Positions 58,501 through 64,000 of a stretch of 64,000 nucleotides of DNA are shown piece after piece. The DNA lies in the NCBI RefSeq assembly GCF_020382885.2, contig NC_058510.1:21676837-21740836 (forward strand), in the 5' to 3' direction. The position numbers were made by a program, and so were the translations under genes. Each line of letters opens with the position of its first letter. Positions within the stretch are counted from its first letter, which is position 1. Origin of the DNA: Scatophagus argus. Lineage: Eukaryota > Chordata > Actinopteri > Scatophagidae. The notes beneath the pieces are model-generated. The model worked only from the letters and a program-made list of their open reading frames with translations. It was not told where the DNA came from and ran no database searches.

Positions 58501-59331
58501 GCAGCAGCAGTAAGCTGCATGGAAAGTAATCCAGTGTTCATAGTGCAGTCCTGTTGTGATTGGGACAAAAGCAGAAGGCTATGCAGCATCTGAGCAAAAA
58601 CCACCATGTCCTCAGATGATGTCACTTATGTAGCTAGTGGCTAGTAGGCCAAGGATACATGAGCCACTACTAACAGCCAGCATAACAAACTGTCTTTAAC
58701 CAAATTGTCACTTGTTGAGTTAAATTGAGGGTAATGTAAGCAGTTATGAAAAGGAAGAAGGCTACATCCTTGAAGTAATGAAATAATATTTAAAAATAAT
58801 TTCAGCTTGCATCTGGGTCTGGGCACTATGTGCTATGCAGATTTTGTATGTTCTCCCTGTGCCTGCATGGGTTTTCTCCAGGTACTCCAGTTTCCTCCCA
58901 CACTCCCCAAAACATGAACATTTTTCCCTCAGGATCAATAAAGTATCTATCTATCTATCTATTTATCATAAGGTTAACTGGCCACTCCAAATTGCTCCTA
59001 GATGTGAGCATGCGTGATTGTGTTTATGTGCTGGCCCTGCAATTGACTGGTGACTAGTGCAGGGTGCACCACGCCTCTCGCCCATTGTCAGCTGGGATAG
59101 GTTCCAGCCCTCCTGTGACCCTGCACAGAAAAAGCGGTATAGAAAATTGTGTAAAAAATTGTGTGACTTTGTTGTGTTGTCTCTGTTCAGGTCCCTATTT
59201 CTGCTCTCATATCATTTGTGGAGTCTTTGGAAGTTGGCTATAGCAAACACAAGAACCCATACCACAACCTGATGCACGCTGCTGATGTTACACAGACTAT
59301 CCATTACCTGCTTATTAAGACTGGCATGGTG
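33334..59331 (+). CDS. pde1c: PDE1C, calmodulin-dependent 3',5'-cyclic nucleotide phosphodiesterase 1C (exons 1-8, 3' part outside window)
   Basis: The enzyme hydrolyses cAMP and cGMP in the cytosol when Ca2+/calmodulin binds its N-terminal half. Eight exons join in frame: 33334-33418, 35333-35383, 35535-35694, 36253-36366, 53068-53250, 57450-57516, 57901-58017 and 59191-59331, for 306 codons. The ATG is chosen because the first residues ('KKQGFKKCRSATFSIDG') match a known PDE1C N-terminal isoform and an A stands at -3. Residues about 100-170 form the PDE1 N-terminal domain ('LVKQLEMGQASVMDLKKNLE', 'DELSDIQSDSVPSEVRDWLA'). The catalytic domain starts near 198. His284 (YHN) and His288 (HAAD) are the first active-site histidines. 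The type is called 1C rather than 1A or 1B from 'YRRTSNMVGLSYPP' and 'FYELLTRYDLISRFK'. The rest of the catalytic domain and the C-terminus lie to the right of the window. No break is seen in any exon. Confidence 0.95.
33769..34179. mobile_element. piggyBac-type MITE in PDE1C intron 1
   Basis: TTAA stands at both edges (33769-33772 and 34176-34179). The ends are imperfect inverted repeats: 'ccctccagttgtgtt' on the left against 'ctctcctgttatctt' on the right strand. Subterminal 'ggtcaatttgaccc' and 'gggtcaaattg' recall the GGTC...GACC palindromes of the larger piggyBac at 25797. It holds no coding sequence and would depend on a transposase supplied elsewhere. Confidence 0.7.
35333..35383 (+). 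CDS. pde1c: PDE1C coding exon 2
   Basis: A 51-base exon with acceptor '...ttctcttcacag' and donor 'gtgagt'. It codes 'VANEAGESHCHPLTRFA' and ends with one base of the next codon. VANEAG is conserved in the matching mammalian isoform. Confidence 0.9.
35535..35694 (+). CDS. pde1c: PDE1C coding exon 3
   Basis: 160 bases, codons 46-98. It includes 'RSRSQNALC' and 'STEEILADELPIPDE'; the EEILADELP block is conserved. The donor is 'gtcaca', a weak match to consensus. The exact end is supported because AG plus the first G of exon 4 restores Arg and the frame. Confidence 0.85.
36253..36366 (+). CDS. pde1c: PDE1C coding exon 4 (calmodulin-binding region)
   Basis: 114 bases coding 'LRCLVKQLEMGQASVMDLKK' and the following 'NLEYAASVLESLYIEET'. 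This is the start of the PDE1 N-terminal domain, next to or within the calmodulin-binding segment. The acceptor is 'gtgttgcag'. The donor is 'gcaaga', a GC-AG intron. The next exon's 'g cgg ctg' restores the frame and the conserved ETRR. Confidence 0.9.
36577..36900 (+). mobile_element. possible non-autonomous hAT element fragment
   Basis: 'cagtggtggaagaagtgttc' at the left edge followed by AT-rich text is the start of a common fish hAT-type MITE. The inverted right end was not found, so this is a left-end fragment in PDE1C intron 4. Confidence 0.4.
37063..38980 (+). pseudogene. LINE family A copy with endonuclease joined to reverse transcriptase
   Basis: The 5' frame (37063-37338) is the start of ORF2. 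After frame changes the endonuclease appears: 'LSNACSLCNKMDELALLV', 'LAAVYIPLSADVHKAQR', 'VIVLGDFNKGNLNQELPKY' and 'CPTREENTLDHCYT'. At about 37920 the text goes straight from 'PHTALGL' to 'SVDFSSAFNTIRP', which is motif A of the reverse transcriptase. The SDH end of the endonuclease and several hundred residues between are therefore missing. The rest shows 'KFADDTTLIGLIS' (catalytic FADD) near 38190 and 'DSFCFLGTTITQDLKWELT', ending at 38833. The 3' UTR is T-rich. It is dead through the deletion and frameshifts and lies in PDE1C intron 4. Confidence 0.85.
39957..40238 (-). CDS. hypothetical 93-residue ORF
   Basis: A minus-strand frame from the ATG at 40238 codes a hydrophilic 93-residue protein with 'SANKTASQHESDDSAKPKM', 'KYAGRIIRSQVDDNPLDIAY' and a basic C-terminus 'RKKSGRK'. 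I do not recognise it. There is no signal peptide or membrane segment. It could be chance, or the end of an unknown retroelement Gag/Pol. The composition is more protein-like than neighbouring frames, but that is weak evidence. Confidence 0.2.
   Translation of the reverse strand: MNNHIKDDSANKTASQHESDDSAKPKMTAEKYAGRIIRSQVDDNPLDIAYVVIEENNGRKPLGATYPFVTVRDRVLGLFASPFRKKSGRKDRN
40360..40480 (+). repeat. degenerate tandem repeat of about 15 bases
   Basis: Successive variants of 'ttgttagccgctacc' and 'gccgccatcttg' follow each other about eight times with single-base changes. No coding role is visible. Confidence 0.65.
40487..40534 (+). repeat. (TC)n(CA)n compound microsatellite
   Basis: Eight TC units lead directly into about sixteen CA units with one interruption. 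Confidence 0.9.
41230..41490 (+). pseudogene. L2-type LINE fragment (left part)
   Basis: Stop-containing frames match the L2 at 16960-17210. 'KCHFWQDSLKS', 'TKALQNTRAACYSS' and 'LLFSTVDRLTQSH' correspond to its linker between endonuclease and reverse transcriptase. The same element appears to continue at 44155 beyond the later insertions. Confidence 0.65.
41690..42450 (+). pseudogene. LINE (CR1/L2-like) C-terminal end and 3' UTR
   Basis: Frames read 'CNLGVIFDSKLSFDTQVTK', 'FKAVNGLAPPYIQDLL' and 'AFAVHAPKLWNSLPEDLRQ', ending 'FKSLLKTHFYRLAF'. The 3' UTR ends 'ttatataaataaagtta' with an ATT-repeat tail. It differs from the L2 copies at 15-20 kb in sequence and tail, so it is a related but distinct family. 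Stops and frameshifts are present. Confidence 0.75.
42508..42718 (+). repeat. Tc1 left terminal inverted repeat (211 bp)
   Basis: Exact reverse complement of 43937-44147 as far as I can compare by eye. It is longer than the short 30-50 bp repeats of many mariners and of the IR/DR type seen in fish Tc1 elements, with the text 'gtgcataaatttgggcacc' at its inner edge echoing 'aaaaagtttgggcacccctg' at its outer edge. These two are the likely outer and inner transposase-binding sites. Confidence 0.95.
42736..43758 (-). CDS. Tc1-family transposase, intact, 340 residues
   Basis: The enzyme would cut out and reinsert the element at TA sites in the nucleus. The ATG at 43758 gives the normal Tc1 length of about 340 residues with no stop or frameshift. 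The N-terminal paired-type helix-turn-helix DNA-binding region spans about residues 1-110: 'LAQRFKLSVSTVRNIVRKW', the GRPR-type linker 'ARSGRPRKISDKQ', and 'VTVHRSTIQRTLHKE'. The DDE core has 'KVLWTDECEIELFG' (first D, near 153), 'WILQQDNDPKHCS' (second D, near 245) and 'SPDLNIIENLWCDLK' (E, near 280). The DD34E spacing is that of Tc1. 'GGGSIMLWGC' is the glycine-rich box. All catalytic residues are present, so the protein could be active. Expression would need a nearby promoter; none is obvious. Confidence 0.97.
   Translation of the reverse strand: MGASKQLSNDLKTKIVQHHGLGEGYKKLAQRFKLSVSTVRNIVRKWKTTGTVLVKARSGRPRKISDKQRRGMVRTVKLNPQTSSKDLQHDLAADGVTVHRSTIQRTLHKEMLYGRVMRRKPFLRTCHKQSRLRYAKAHLDKPASFWNKVLWTDECEIELFGHNKGRYAWRKKNTAFQDKHLLPTVKFGGGSIMLWGCVASAGTGNLVKVEGRMDSSQYQQILANNVQESVTKLKLRRGWILQQDNDPKHCSHSTKVFMQRNNYNVLEWPSQSPDLNIIENLWCDLKRAVHVRKPSNLTELEIFCKEEWSKIPSTRLQTLIGSYRKRLEAVISAKGGSTKY
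43937..44147 (-). repeat. Tc1 right terminal inverted repeat (211 bp)
   Basis: Mirror of the left repeat with the same outer and inner 'gggtgcccaaa' boxes. No difference from the left copy was found. Confidence 0.95.
44155..44620 (+). pseudogene. L2-type LINE reverse-transcriptase fragment (right part)
   Basis: Frame pieces read 'LLKKSLDPEVNWRLLFN', 'PPFLSKVLEKAIVSQLHDIL', '[18 protein letters not shown]' and '[10 protein letters not shown]' (motif A). They correspond to the L2 at 17520-17800. A deletion follows motif A, and the later palm is stop-filled. It is the continuation of the L2 split by the Tc1 at 42508-44147. Confidence 0.75.
45908..46376 (-). pseudogene. hAT transposase: BED finger joined to C-terminal dimerisation part
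   Basis: The frame 46376-46134 begins 'MGGGVLTTFSKCVCLICQS' and shows a BED-type finger (CVCLIC ... HFRTVHRKVRH). A frame change near 46200 leads to 46228-45908, with 'SKAKAATEALFGVNLN', 'EVKYPNMRKCATSLTALFG' and 'STYLCESAFSHMKIIKS', the conserved C-terminal hAT dimerisation block. The whole catalytic centre between them is deleted. The type resembles hAT genes related to GTF2IRD2/ZBED proteins. Confidence 0.85.
46595..46670 (+). repeat. two tandem 38-base units
   Basis: 'tatcaatcaagtgacgggat' begins each unit (46595 and 46633). The units differ at one base (gaatgata versus ggatgata). They lie near the right end of the hAT element. Confidence 0.9.
48112..49447. mobile_element. CACTG-ended transposon (CACTA/EnSpm-like), non-autonomous
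   Basis: The left end reads 'cactgaaaaaactgat' and the right end the inverse of 'cactgaaaaaagtgc', a terminal match of about 11-12 bases. AA lies on both sides, a possible short duplication. The subterminal parts (48120-48600 and 49260-49440) are crowded with variants of 'actttggtta' and 'caaagtaaaa' in both orientations, typical of CACTA-type ends. It carries an antisense gene fragment (48754-49152). It stands 11 bases from the acceptor of the last exon of the integrase-like pseudogene. Confidence 0.6.
48754..49099 (-). pseudogene. fragment of an unnamed, multi-copy fish gene family
   Basis: The exon begins after 'ttttatcag' at 49099 with 'VGQKDEQELERCTMAVFVM' and 'HPPCAIGIVIDGGSP', then meets a stop. 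After a one-base shift near 49000 it continues 'LSELPSLTHGCALLFGLIYA', 'LNLSYPRELKHTFDALQKIF' to a stop at 48754. A donor-like 'gtaaga' at 49151-49150 suggests a 52-base upstream intron and a short non-coding exon before it. The 'LFGLIYALNLSYPxELxxTF' text is one I associate with the C-terminal part of unnamed proteins expanded in fish; function unknown. It lies inside a CACTG-ended element. Confidence 0.55.
51048..51086 (-). repeat. LINE 3' tail stub
   Basis: The minus strand gives 'gaattcctttattaatccct' and 'ggagggaaattctt', the tail of the LINE family seen at 25000 and 30840. It interrupts an exon of the integrase-like pseudogene near 51005-51030. Confidence 0.5.
51393..51859 (+). mobile_element. 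possible solo LTR
   Basis: The block starts 'tgtcacgccctgggtttctg' and ends 'gtcagtgacgctaca', TG...CA boundaries. It has an AATAAA at 51771 and a T-rich body, and is about 467 bases long. Flanking bases do not show a clear 4-6 base duplication, so the call is tentative. Confidence 0.4.
52389..52545. repeat. long foldback repeat (two ~64-base arms)
   Basis: The left arm from 'atctcaaggaaattcagtca' to 'gacgtttcacct' (52389-52452) is mirrored almost exactly at 52482-52545 around a loop of about 29 bases. It looks like a foldback/MITE-type element, non-coding, inside PDE1C intron 4, about 520 bases before exon 5. Confidence 0.85.
53068..53250 (+). CDS. pde1c: PDE1C coding exon 5
   Basis: 183 bases following a 16.7-kb intron. 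It codes 'RLVDPEDELSDIQSDSVPSE', 'VRDWLASTFTRQRG' and 'KPRFRSIVHAVQAGIFVE', which are near-invariant in PDE1 enzymes. The acceptor is 'ctctgcctgcag' and the donor 'gtttgg'. Confidence 0.95.
53251..55170. other. PDE1C intron 5, no recognisable element
   Basis: AT-rich sequence with only chance-like short frames. No repeat family or motif was recognised on either strand. Confidence 0.5.
55180..55400 (-). repeat. L2-type LINE 3' tail
   Basis: On the minus strand 'gtgaaacactttgcttctaa' leads to 'gtgctatataaataaat', the L2-type 3' end. It is 5'-truncated and lies in PDE1C intron 5. Confidence 0.6.
55445..55600 (-). repeat. LINE 3' tail
   Basis: The minus-strand ending 'tgtaatgacaaataatagtc' and the 'cctggaggaatgctgttcat' box resemble the 3' end of the LINE class whose tails appear at 58262 and 27440. 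Confidence 0.45.
56300..57025 (-). pseudogene. LINE family B reverse transcriptase
   Basis: On the minus strand 57021-56797 holds 'SNPKDYRPVVLTSHIMKTL' and 'SWIADYLTGRPQYVCL' in different frames. 56796-56365 reads 'ITSTGAPQGTVLSPFLFMIY', 'LQKFSDHSTVAGCITGGDES' and 'LQLNVTKTKELVVDL'. The catalytic FSDD motif has become 'FSDH', which would abolish activity. It then ends in 'QNCLYFLR' near 56365 and a short shifted piece 'RSFNICRTMLR'. Motif A is missing from the first frame. It lies in PDE1C intron 5. Confidence 0.8.
57042..57070 (+). repeat. (TTG)n microsatellite
   Basis: About nine TTG units with one C substitution, next to the 5' end of the LINE remnant. Confidence 0.85.
57450..57516 (+). 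CDS. pde1c: PDE1C coding exon 6
   Basis: 67 bases coding 'MYRRTSNMVGLSYPPNVIT' and 'ELK', ending in phase 0 at donor 'gtattt'. The TSNMVGLSYPP text is diagnostic of PDE1C. Confidence 0.95.
57581..57602 (+). repeat. (TA)n microsatellite
   Basis: Ten TA units, 65 bases after PDE1C exon 6. Confidence 0.85.
57901..58017 (+). CDS. pde1c: PDE1C coding exon 7
   Basis: 117 bases (39 codons, phase 0 at both ends) coding 'DVDTWSFNVFALNDASGDHA' and 'LKFVFYELLTRYDLISRFK'. The acceptor is 'tctgttctag' and the donor 'gtatgc'. It forms the first helices of the catalytic domain. Confidence 0.95.
58262..58330 (-). repeat. LINE 3' tail
   Basis: The minus strand ends 'atgacaataaaaaatcttga' after a 'cagtgtgttaacaggttga' box. 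It is a 5'-truncated LINE end in PDE1C intron 7. Confidence 0.5.
58840..59145 (+). repeat. RTE/Expander-like LINE 3' end with nested microinsertion
   Basis: 'gttctccctgtgcctgcatg', 'ctccagtttcctcccacact' and 'cagctgggataggttccagc' form a very common fish repeat, the 3' end of an RTE-type LINE or its SINE derivative. It ends 'aaaaagcggtatagaaaa', just 45 bases before PDE1C exon 8. At 58917-58970 another tail ('ctcaggatcaataaagtat' then TATC units) is inserted. Confidence 0.65.
59191..59331 (+). CDS. pde1c: PDE1C coding exon 8 (first active-site histidines)
   Basis: 141 bases (47 codons) coding 'VPISALISFVESLEVGYSKH' and 'KNPYHNLMHAADVTQTIHYL'. The YHN histidine is the catalytic acid and the HAAD histidine a metal ligand in this enzyme family. 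The donor 'gtaagt' is perfect. No later PDE1C exon is visible up to 64000. Confidence 0.95.
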
Positions 59332-59344
59332 GTAAGTCTTAAAA

Positions 59345-60190
59345 CCACTTTAAAAATTAAACATGAGGCACAAATACAGAGGACAGACAAGACAGTGCAA
59401 TGTGAAGGACAACAGTGCAATAAAATGTAGACAATAAAAACTGTGTATGTGTATGTACAATATAATACAATATGGGCAATAGACAGTGCAGAGTGGACAG
59501 TATGAATATTAAAACGAGTGAGTGCGGAGGTGTGCTAGTAAGTTATTGAGTCTGTATATGTTTTGCATGTGTGTGTCAGACTAGTCCCTGAGAGCTGAGG
59601 AGTGTGACGGCTTGGGGAAAGAAACTGTTAAACTGAAACTGTTACTAGTTGTGATGGTCCGAATGCTCCCGTACCTTCTCCCAGATGGCAGGAACCCTGG
59701 AAGAAGAGCATGTGTGAGGGGTGTGTGGCATCATCCATAATACTGTTGGCTTTGTGGATGCACCCTGGGGTGTAAATGTATGTGAAGGAGGACAGAGAGA
59801 CTCCAGTGATCCCCTCAGCTGCTTTCACTACCTGCTGTGGATAGCTGTGGCATCAGATGGTGCAAATTCCAAACCAGGCAGTGATACAGCTGCTCAGTAC
59901 ACCTTCAGACACCCTCAGACACCCTCTTCTGTAAAATGTGGTTAGAATGGGTACTGGAAGATGAACTTTCCTTGGCATTTCTCAGAAAGTAGAGACAATG
60001 CTGAGCTTTTCTAGTGATAGAACTGGAGAGGTTCTCCACAAGTTGAACAACAAGGAACTTGGTGCTCTTGATGATCTCCACAGAGGTCTGTCAGTGGTCT
60101 CTTCTGAAATCAACAACCATCTATTTAGTTTTGACTACGGTCAGAAAGAGATTGTTGGCTCTGCACTAGGCTGTGTTTCACCTCTTCTCT
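59345..60190 (-). pseudogene. LINE family B-like 3' end and reverse-transcriptase scrap
   Basis: On the minus strand 59828-59628 reads 'KAAEGITGVSLSSFTYIY' and 'IHKANSIMDDATHPSHMLF', the C-terminal part of LINE ORF2. Flanking pieces up to 60190 match the upstream thumb region, and the 3' UTR runs down to about 59345. It is frameshifted throughout and lies directly after PDE1C exon 8. Confidence 0.65.
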
Positions 60191-60379
60191 TTATGCTCTA
60201 TGAGTTGCCAGCAAACTTAATAATATGGTTCGAGCTCTGCATTGCTGCACAGTCATGAGACAGCTGAGTGAACAGCAGTGGACTGAGCACACTGCCACTG
60301 TGGGGCTCCAGTGCTCAGTGTAGTGGGGCTGGAGATGTGTGACAGGTTGTCTCTCTCCCTGCCACTACATGGCACTGTC

Positions 60380-60890
60380 AACCCACTGAGTGCTCTGATT
60401 GAGGGGCGGCACTATGTATCCCTATATAGAGAGGTGCAGATACACCTGCCTCTTCCTCTGCTTCTGCTTCCTTCCGGTGGCCACCGGTTTGGTGTGACCA
60501 CTGTGATTGTCCTGCGTGGCCGTTGCGGGTGCGATCCTCTTCATTCAGGTAACACATTCTGTTAGTCTTCCATTGTTCGTGTGTGCACAGAGTGGTCGTT
60601 TTGGTGACGCGATCTTGGCTCTGTATAGCGCAACCGGCTGCCGGAGCCGTGAGGTTGGATCGCTCCAGGGGAGGCCTTTCCTGGAGGTGCTCGCCTCAGC
60701 GATTGTCCGCCGTTCAGTGGCTTAGTTTCTGATTTCCCAGCTGATTCTTTTCTGGTGTTTTGGTGCAGCTGAGTGACTGACCTGCGGCATGAGCTGGTTG
60801 TCCTCTGCCTCTTTTTGCTGTGACTGTAGCCCTAGTGAATGGTGCGTATAGTGGCAGTCCTAGCCCTGAGCGAACAGCCCCTGTGTTGCC
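60380..60890. other. GC-rich block of unknown origin
   Basis: The stretch is CpG-rich and contains TATA-like 'ctatatagag' at 60421, followed by pyrimidine-rich text and 'gtgcacagagtgg'. It could be a promoter or retroelement leader, for example related to the DIRS element to its right. I see no coding motif. A CA run follows at 60896-60915. Confidence 0.3.
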
Positions 60891-61149
60891 CCCCGACACA
60901 CACACACACACACACCACCCACTGGCCCACACCCCCCACCAACCCAAAGAGAACATCGGGTGAAAAGCATATATATAAAATTTATTAAGATAGAGATAAA
61001 ATAAAACAAACATTAAACAACCAATTTAAAGTGCACAACCATAAATATATAAATATATGCAAGAAAATACACATTTCACTTCACAAGCATAGAAAAGCAC
61101 AACAAAGAAATGATAACAATTGAATAAAAATAACAATAACAGAACTAAA

Positions 61150-62325
61150 ATCTGACCCTTCTGGTAACAACATCTCCCATCACTCTCATTCCTAGGAAAA
61201 AAGAAATCTGATGCCGCCTAACTTGGCCCTCTGTGTACCAACTTGGTCCTTATGCTGTCTGTCAGAGGTGATGGCCAGTCTGCAGGGTCTGTTGAAAAAG
61301 GCTCTTCCCCGGTGGCAGTTGAACTTTGTGGGGGTTCAGGCATTTCTGTAGAACAGCACATTTGATTTGGCACATTATTCAAGGCACACAGCAGTCTAAC
61401 AAAACGTGGTTTTAAGAAATAGCAAAACTAGATTAATCACAACTAACAGGAAAAAAGTGTACAGGCAGGTAAAATTCACAGATAAAAACACACTCCTATT
61501 TCTATCTTCACACACACACACACACACACAGACACAAATTAGAGCAAAATACCACCCACCTATAGACTCTTGCTGGGGAGAAGCAGCAGCAAACTCCTTG
61601 TGTCCTTCCTGAGACATAGCAGGAGATGCCATAGAAGCCATAGCAGCCGTAGAGGTAGATAGGATCTCCTCATCCTCTGCTATAGATGAGGCCTCTGTTG
61701 CTGGATACTCATCCTGGGCAGGAGGCGCTCCTAAATATTTTAGCAGTGCCCCTGGAAAAGTGCATCAATGTAAACATGCACTTAAATACATTAGCTATCA
61801 CTTAATGTCATTACGCCTATTACATGCTATTAACCTACAGATTAACCAACAGGGAGAAATGCTACATTGCCCAAATTCTATTAACGTTATACTGAGACAG
61901 AAAATAATGGACGAAATGTGGGCAACGTCCATCTTTTTAAGGCTAGCTTACTGCACGGAAAATTCCGACGGCCAAATACAGTACCCAGTGATAACCAAAT
62001 GGACACAAAGCAATGACAGCAAAGGTGCTGATAGTTTAATTGTAGACACATTTGTTGGTATGTATGAATGTTAATTCAGATAATGTTCAGGTTAACTATA
62101 ACTAGCACACAAAATAGCAAACAAACTAATGTTAACATTAGCAACTTTTGATAACGTAATTACAGTTGTACACTACAGAGGGAACATTAGCGACATACCT
62201 TTGTCTTTGGACCGTTTCTCCTCTTCTTCTTTCCTTTTCTTTCTGAAATAAGCACCTTTGGCCTTGTTATATGCATTATGTTTATTACCTGAATCGGAGT
62301 CGCCTCGGGAATCAACAGGTTACAC
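61150..62325 (-). pseudogene. ZMYM1/hAT-type gene, N-terminal exons with an in-frame stop
   Basis: Three minus-strand exons join in frame. About 62325-62199 codes 'NAYNKAKGAYFRKKRKEEEE' and 'KRSKDK' (donor gtatgt). 61751-61560 codes 'GALLKYLGAPPAQDEYP', 'ATEASSIAEDEEILSTS' and a Ser/Ala-rich linker (donor gtgggt). 61345 to about 61150 codes 'EMPEPPQSSTATGEEPFSTD', 'PADWPSPLTDSIRTKLVHRG' and 'PS', then a TAG, then 'AASDFFFPRNESDGR'. The pattern (basic stretch, acidic linker, DPAxWP...LTDxxRxxLVxRGP) is that of the TTF-type domain start in ZMYM1-like, hAT-derived proteins. The TAG replaces what is probably a Gln codon. The frame breaks at 61150 and the transposase-like body is absent. It lies antisense in PDE1C intron 8. 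Confidence 0.65.
61509..61530 (+). repeat. (CA)n microsatellite
   Basis: Eleven CA units within the intron between two exons of the ZMYM1-like pseudogene. Confidence 0.9.
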
Positions 62326-62725
62326 TAATGCCAATGCCCTCTGATGTGACGGACAGCAGGGGTCAAGATTAAACCAATACATTGATGGTGTACAAATAGT
62401 CTCATTTTTGAATAGTAAGGCTATATTACTGGACTTCGCACAACACAGACAGACGAAAACAAGAGTGTATGGAATTTGAAATAGGCCTATAGTAGGCAAC
62501 TGGTGTTATGAATGAAATTTACTTTGAATGCTTTTTGATTCCATTACTGTAGGATCCCCGTTCCCCCTCCTCCTTATTCCAGTGGTGTGACCTCGGTGAG
62601 TGACCCTACATCCACCCCCCATCCCCCTCTTGCAGAGTTGCAGTAACTGCAGCAGTGCTCTCGTAGAGGCATAATTACAATGCCAGGGGGTGGCAATTAT
62701 TAATTAATTATTTATATACTTTTTT

Positions 62726-62758
62726 TTAATCCTTTTTTTTTTTTTTTTTTTTTTTTTG
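62726..62758 (+). repeat. poly-T run
   Basis: About thirty T with a short interruption. As a minus-strand poly-A it may mark a retrotransposed insertion whose body would lie to the right, towards 62760-62880. Confidence 0.75.
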
Positions 62759-62900
62759 CTGGGGGCGGGGCAGGGGTACTCACATGCCGCCCCTGACAAA
62801 GTGCTGCCCTGGGTGGCTGCCCAATTCGCCCATATGAGAAACCACTACTGGCTATAATCAGCCATCCCTCCCTGGGTCCACACTGCTGTTTTGGCTTGAT

Positions 62901-64000
62901 GTGAGTTTTATTTCCTCTATTGCGTCTATTGACCCACACCAGCCCTGCTCGAGCTGCCTAGGGCTGGAACATGCCCAGCTGGCTATCGGCGTCCCCGGCT
63001 CATGTCAACACTGTGCGGTGTTCACCATTGAGAGTCTCCGCAGACGGCTAGCCCGCCAGGCCAGCTTGTCTGGACATGACCCCTACCTCCCTTCCGACGG
63101 TGCTGTGGAGAGGGGGGTCGCAGCGGCGGCATCTGAGGCTAGCGTCAGCTGGGGCTCCCAGCTCGACCTAGCAGACCCCTCACTGTCATTGGACTATGGG
63201 GACGATGAAGATGGCGCCTCAGTGCTCCTCATATCAGAGGATGAAGACGAGGACAACATCTTCATGACTCCGGCCCGGGCTGCACAGCCCGTGACTTCCG
63301 TTGCCTCTGAGGACAGAGATGAGAGCAGCACACCAGCTTCTCCCCCCTCCCCAGCTCGGATATGCTCGACGTGTGTAAACGCACTGCTGCCCGGCTGTCC
63401 ATCCCCTGGTCTGCTGTCATAGCTGAGACCTCCAGATCCCGCCACGAGGGGAAGAAATTGCCCTTGGCCAAGAGCGTGACAAAGCAATTTGTCCCCGTCT
63501 TCTGGCGGCGTGCTCATGGAGATACCGCCCTTACAGCAGTAGGAGTCCGATCCCCGGGGCCTCGTCCCTCGACTGTGGCTGACTTGTGTCTCCGTGTCCA
63601 ACGCTGCACTGTCCAGGCCACGGGAAAGGCGCTGGGGACTATGGTTCTGCAGGAACGTGCGCGGAGGCTCAACCGCACTGAAACCTCAGCTCGCTCAGAC
63701 GCTCCCGCCCGGTCGGGCCAGCTGGCCCAGGAAATCCGGAGCCCCGGTCACAGCTACAGCTGCCCACGACCAGGTGAAGAAAAAGAAGAGAGTGGCCTGA
63801 TCGCCCCCCTCTCCACCGGTGATGCAGCTGGATATTCCCCGTTCGCCAGCTCCACCTGTTCGGGCCCACCACGCCCACATCTCCCGGTTGCCATGGACCG
63901 TGCCAGAGTTAACTGGGAGACACGGACATTTGCCGGCAGAAAGTTCAGTTCCCTCATGTCCACAAGCATGCACAATCACACGTTTTCCCAAAGAAAATAA
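62901..64000 (+). pseudogene. DIRS-type retroelement gag-like ORF1 (frameshifted, at window edge)
   Basis: The first frame (62901-63422) has a cysteine/histidine cluster 'CSSCLGLEHAQLAI' plus 'CQHCAVFTIESLRRRLARQ', typical of the ORF1 start in fish DIRS elements. An acidic stretch follows ('SEDEDEDNIF'). The true frame then appears to switch by -1 near 63358 to 'MLDVCKRTAARLSIPW', 'SRHEGKKLPLAKSVT' and, after a gap, 'VQATGKALGTMVLQERARR'. The frame runs to a stop at 63998-64000. Such proteins are nucleocapsid-like. The tyrosine recombinase and reverse transcriptase that define DIRS would lie to the right of the window. Confidence 0.65.

Overview
The window is vertebrate nuclear DNA, almost certainly from a teleost fish. 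It shows a split protein-coding gene with vertebrate splice sites. It also carries a dense, diverse fish-type mobile-element load: L2-type LINEs with an esterase-like ORF1, other jockey-superfamily LINEs, an L1-type endonuclease, Ty3/Gypsy, BEL/Pao, DIRS, endogenous-retrovirus pol, piggyBac, Tc1, hAT, a CACTG-ended element and tRNA-derived SINEs. The species cannot be read from the sequence. Almost every open frame is a transposon remnant.

The only clearly functional host gene is a PDE1C orthologue (Ca2+/calmodulin-dependent cyclic nucleotide phosphodiesterase) on the + strand. Eight coding exons run from an ATG at 33334 to 59331. They give 918 in-frame coding bases (306 codons) and stop at the start of the catalytic domain, so the 3' half of the gene lies beyond the window. 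The exons sit among introns filled with transposons. Intron 4 (36367-53067) begins with a non-canonical GC donor. It holds a whole Tc1 transposon with an intact transposase and two identical 211-bp inverted repeats. It also holds a hAT relic and an antisense multi-exon pseudogene for a DDE-integrase-like protein.

Layout. 1-11 kb: LINE, SINE and hAT scraps. 12-20.4 kb: a nested stack of a Ty3/Gypsy pol fragment bounded by 15-bp direct repeats, then an L2 LINE, itself split by another LINE. 20.6-29.4 kb: degraded retroviral pol in two orientations, split by a piggyBac element with TTAA duplications, which in turn holds a LINE. 29.9-32.4 kb: BEL/Pao pieces in opposite orientations with a LINE between. 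33.3-59.3 kb: PDE1C and its transposon-rich introns. 59.3-64 kb: LINE remnants, an antisense ZMYM1/hAT-like exon set with an in-frame stop, and the gag-like ORF of a DIRS element at the right edge.

The items most worth follow-up are the probably young Tc1 element, the intron-bearing integrase-like pseudogene (47838-52174) with a CACTG-ended element landed 11 bp from a splice site and carrying part of another gene family, and the GC-AG intron of PDE1C. No RNA genes (other than SINE tRNA-like heads) and no CRISPR arrays were seen.
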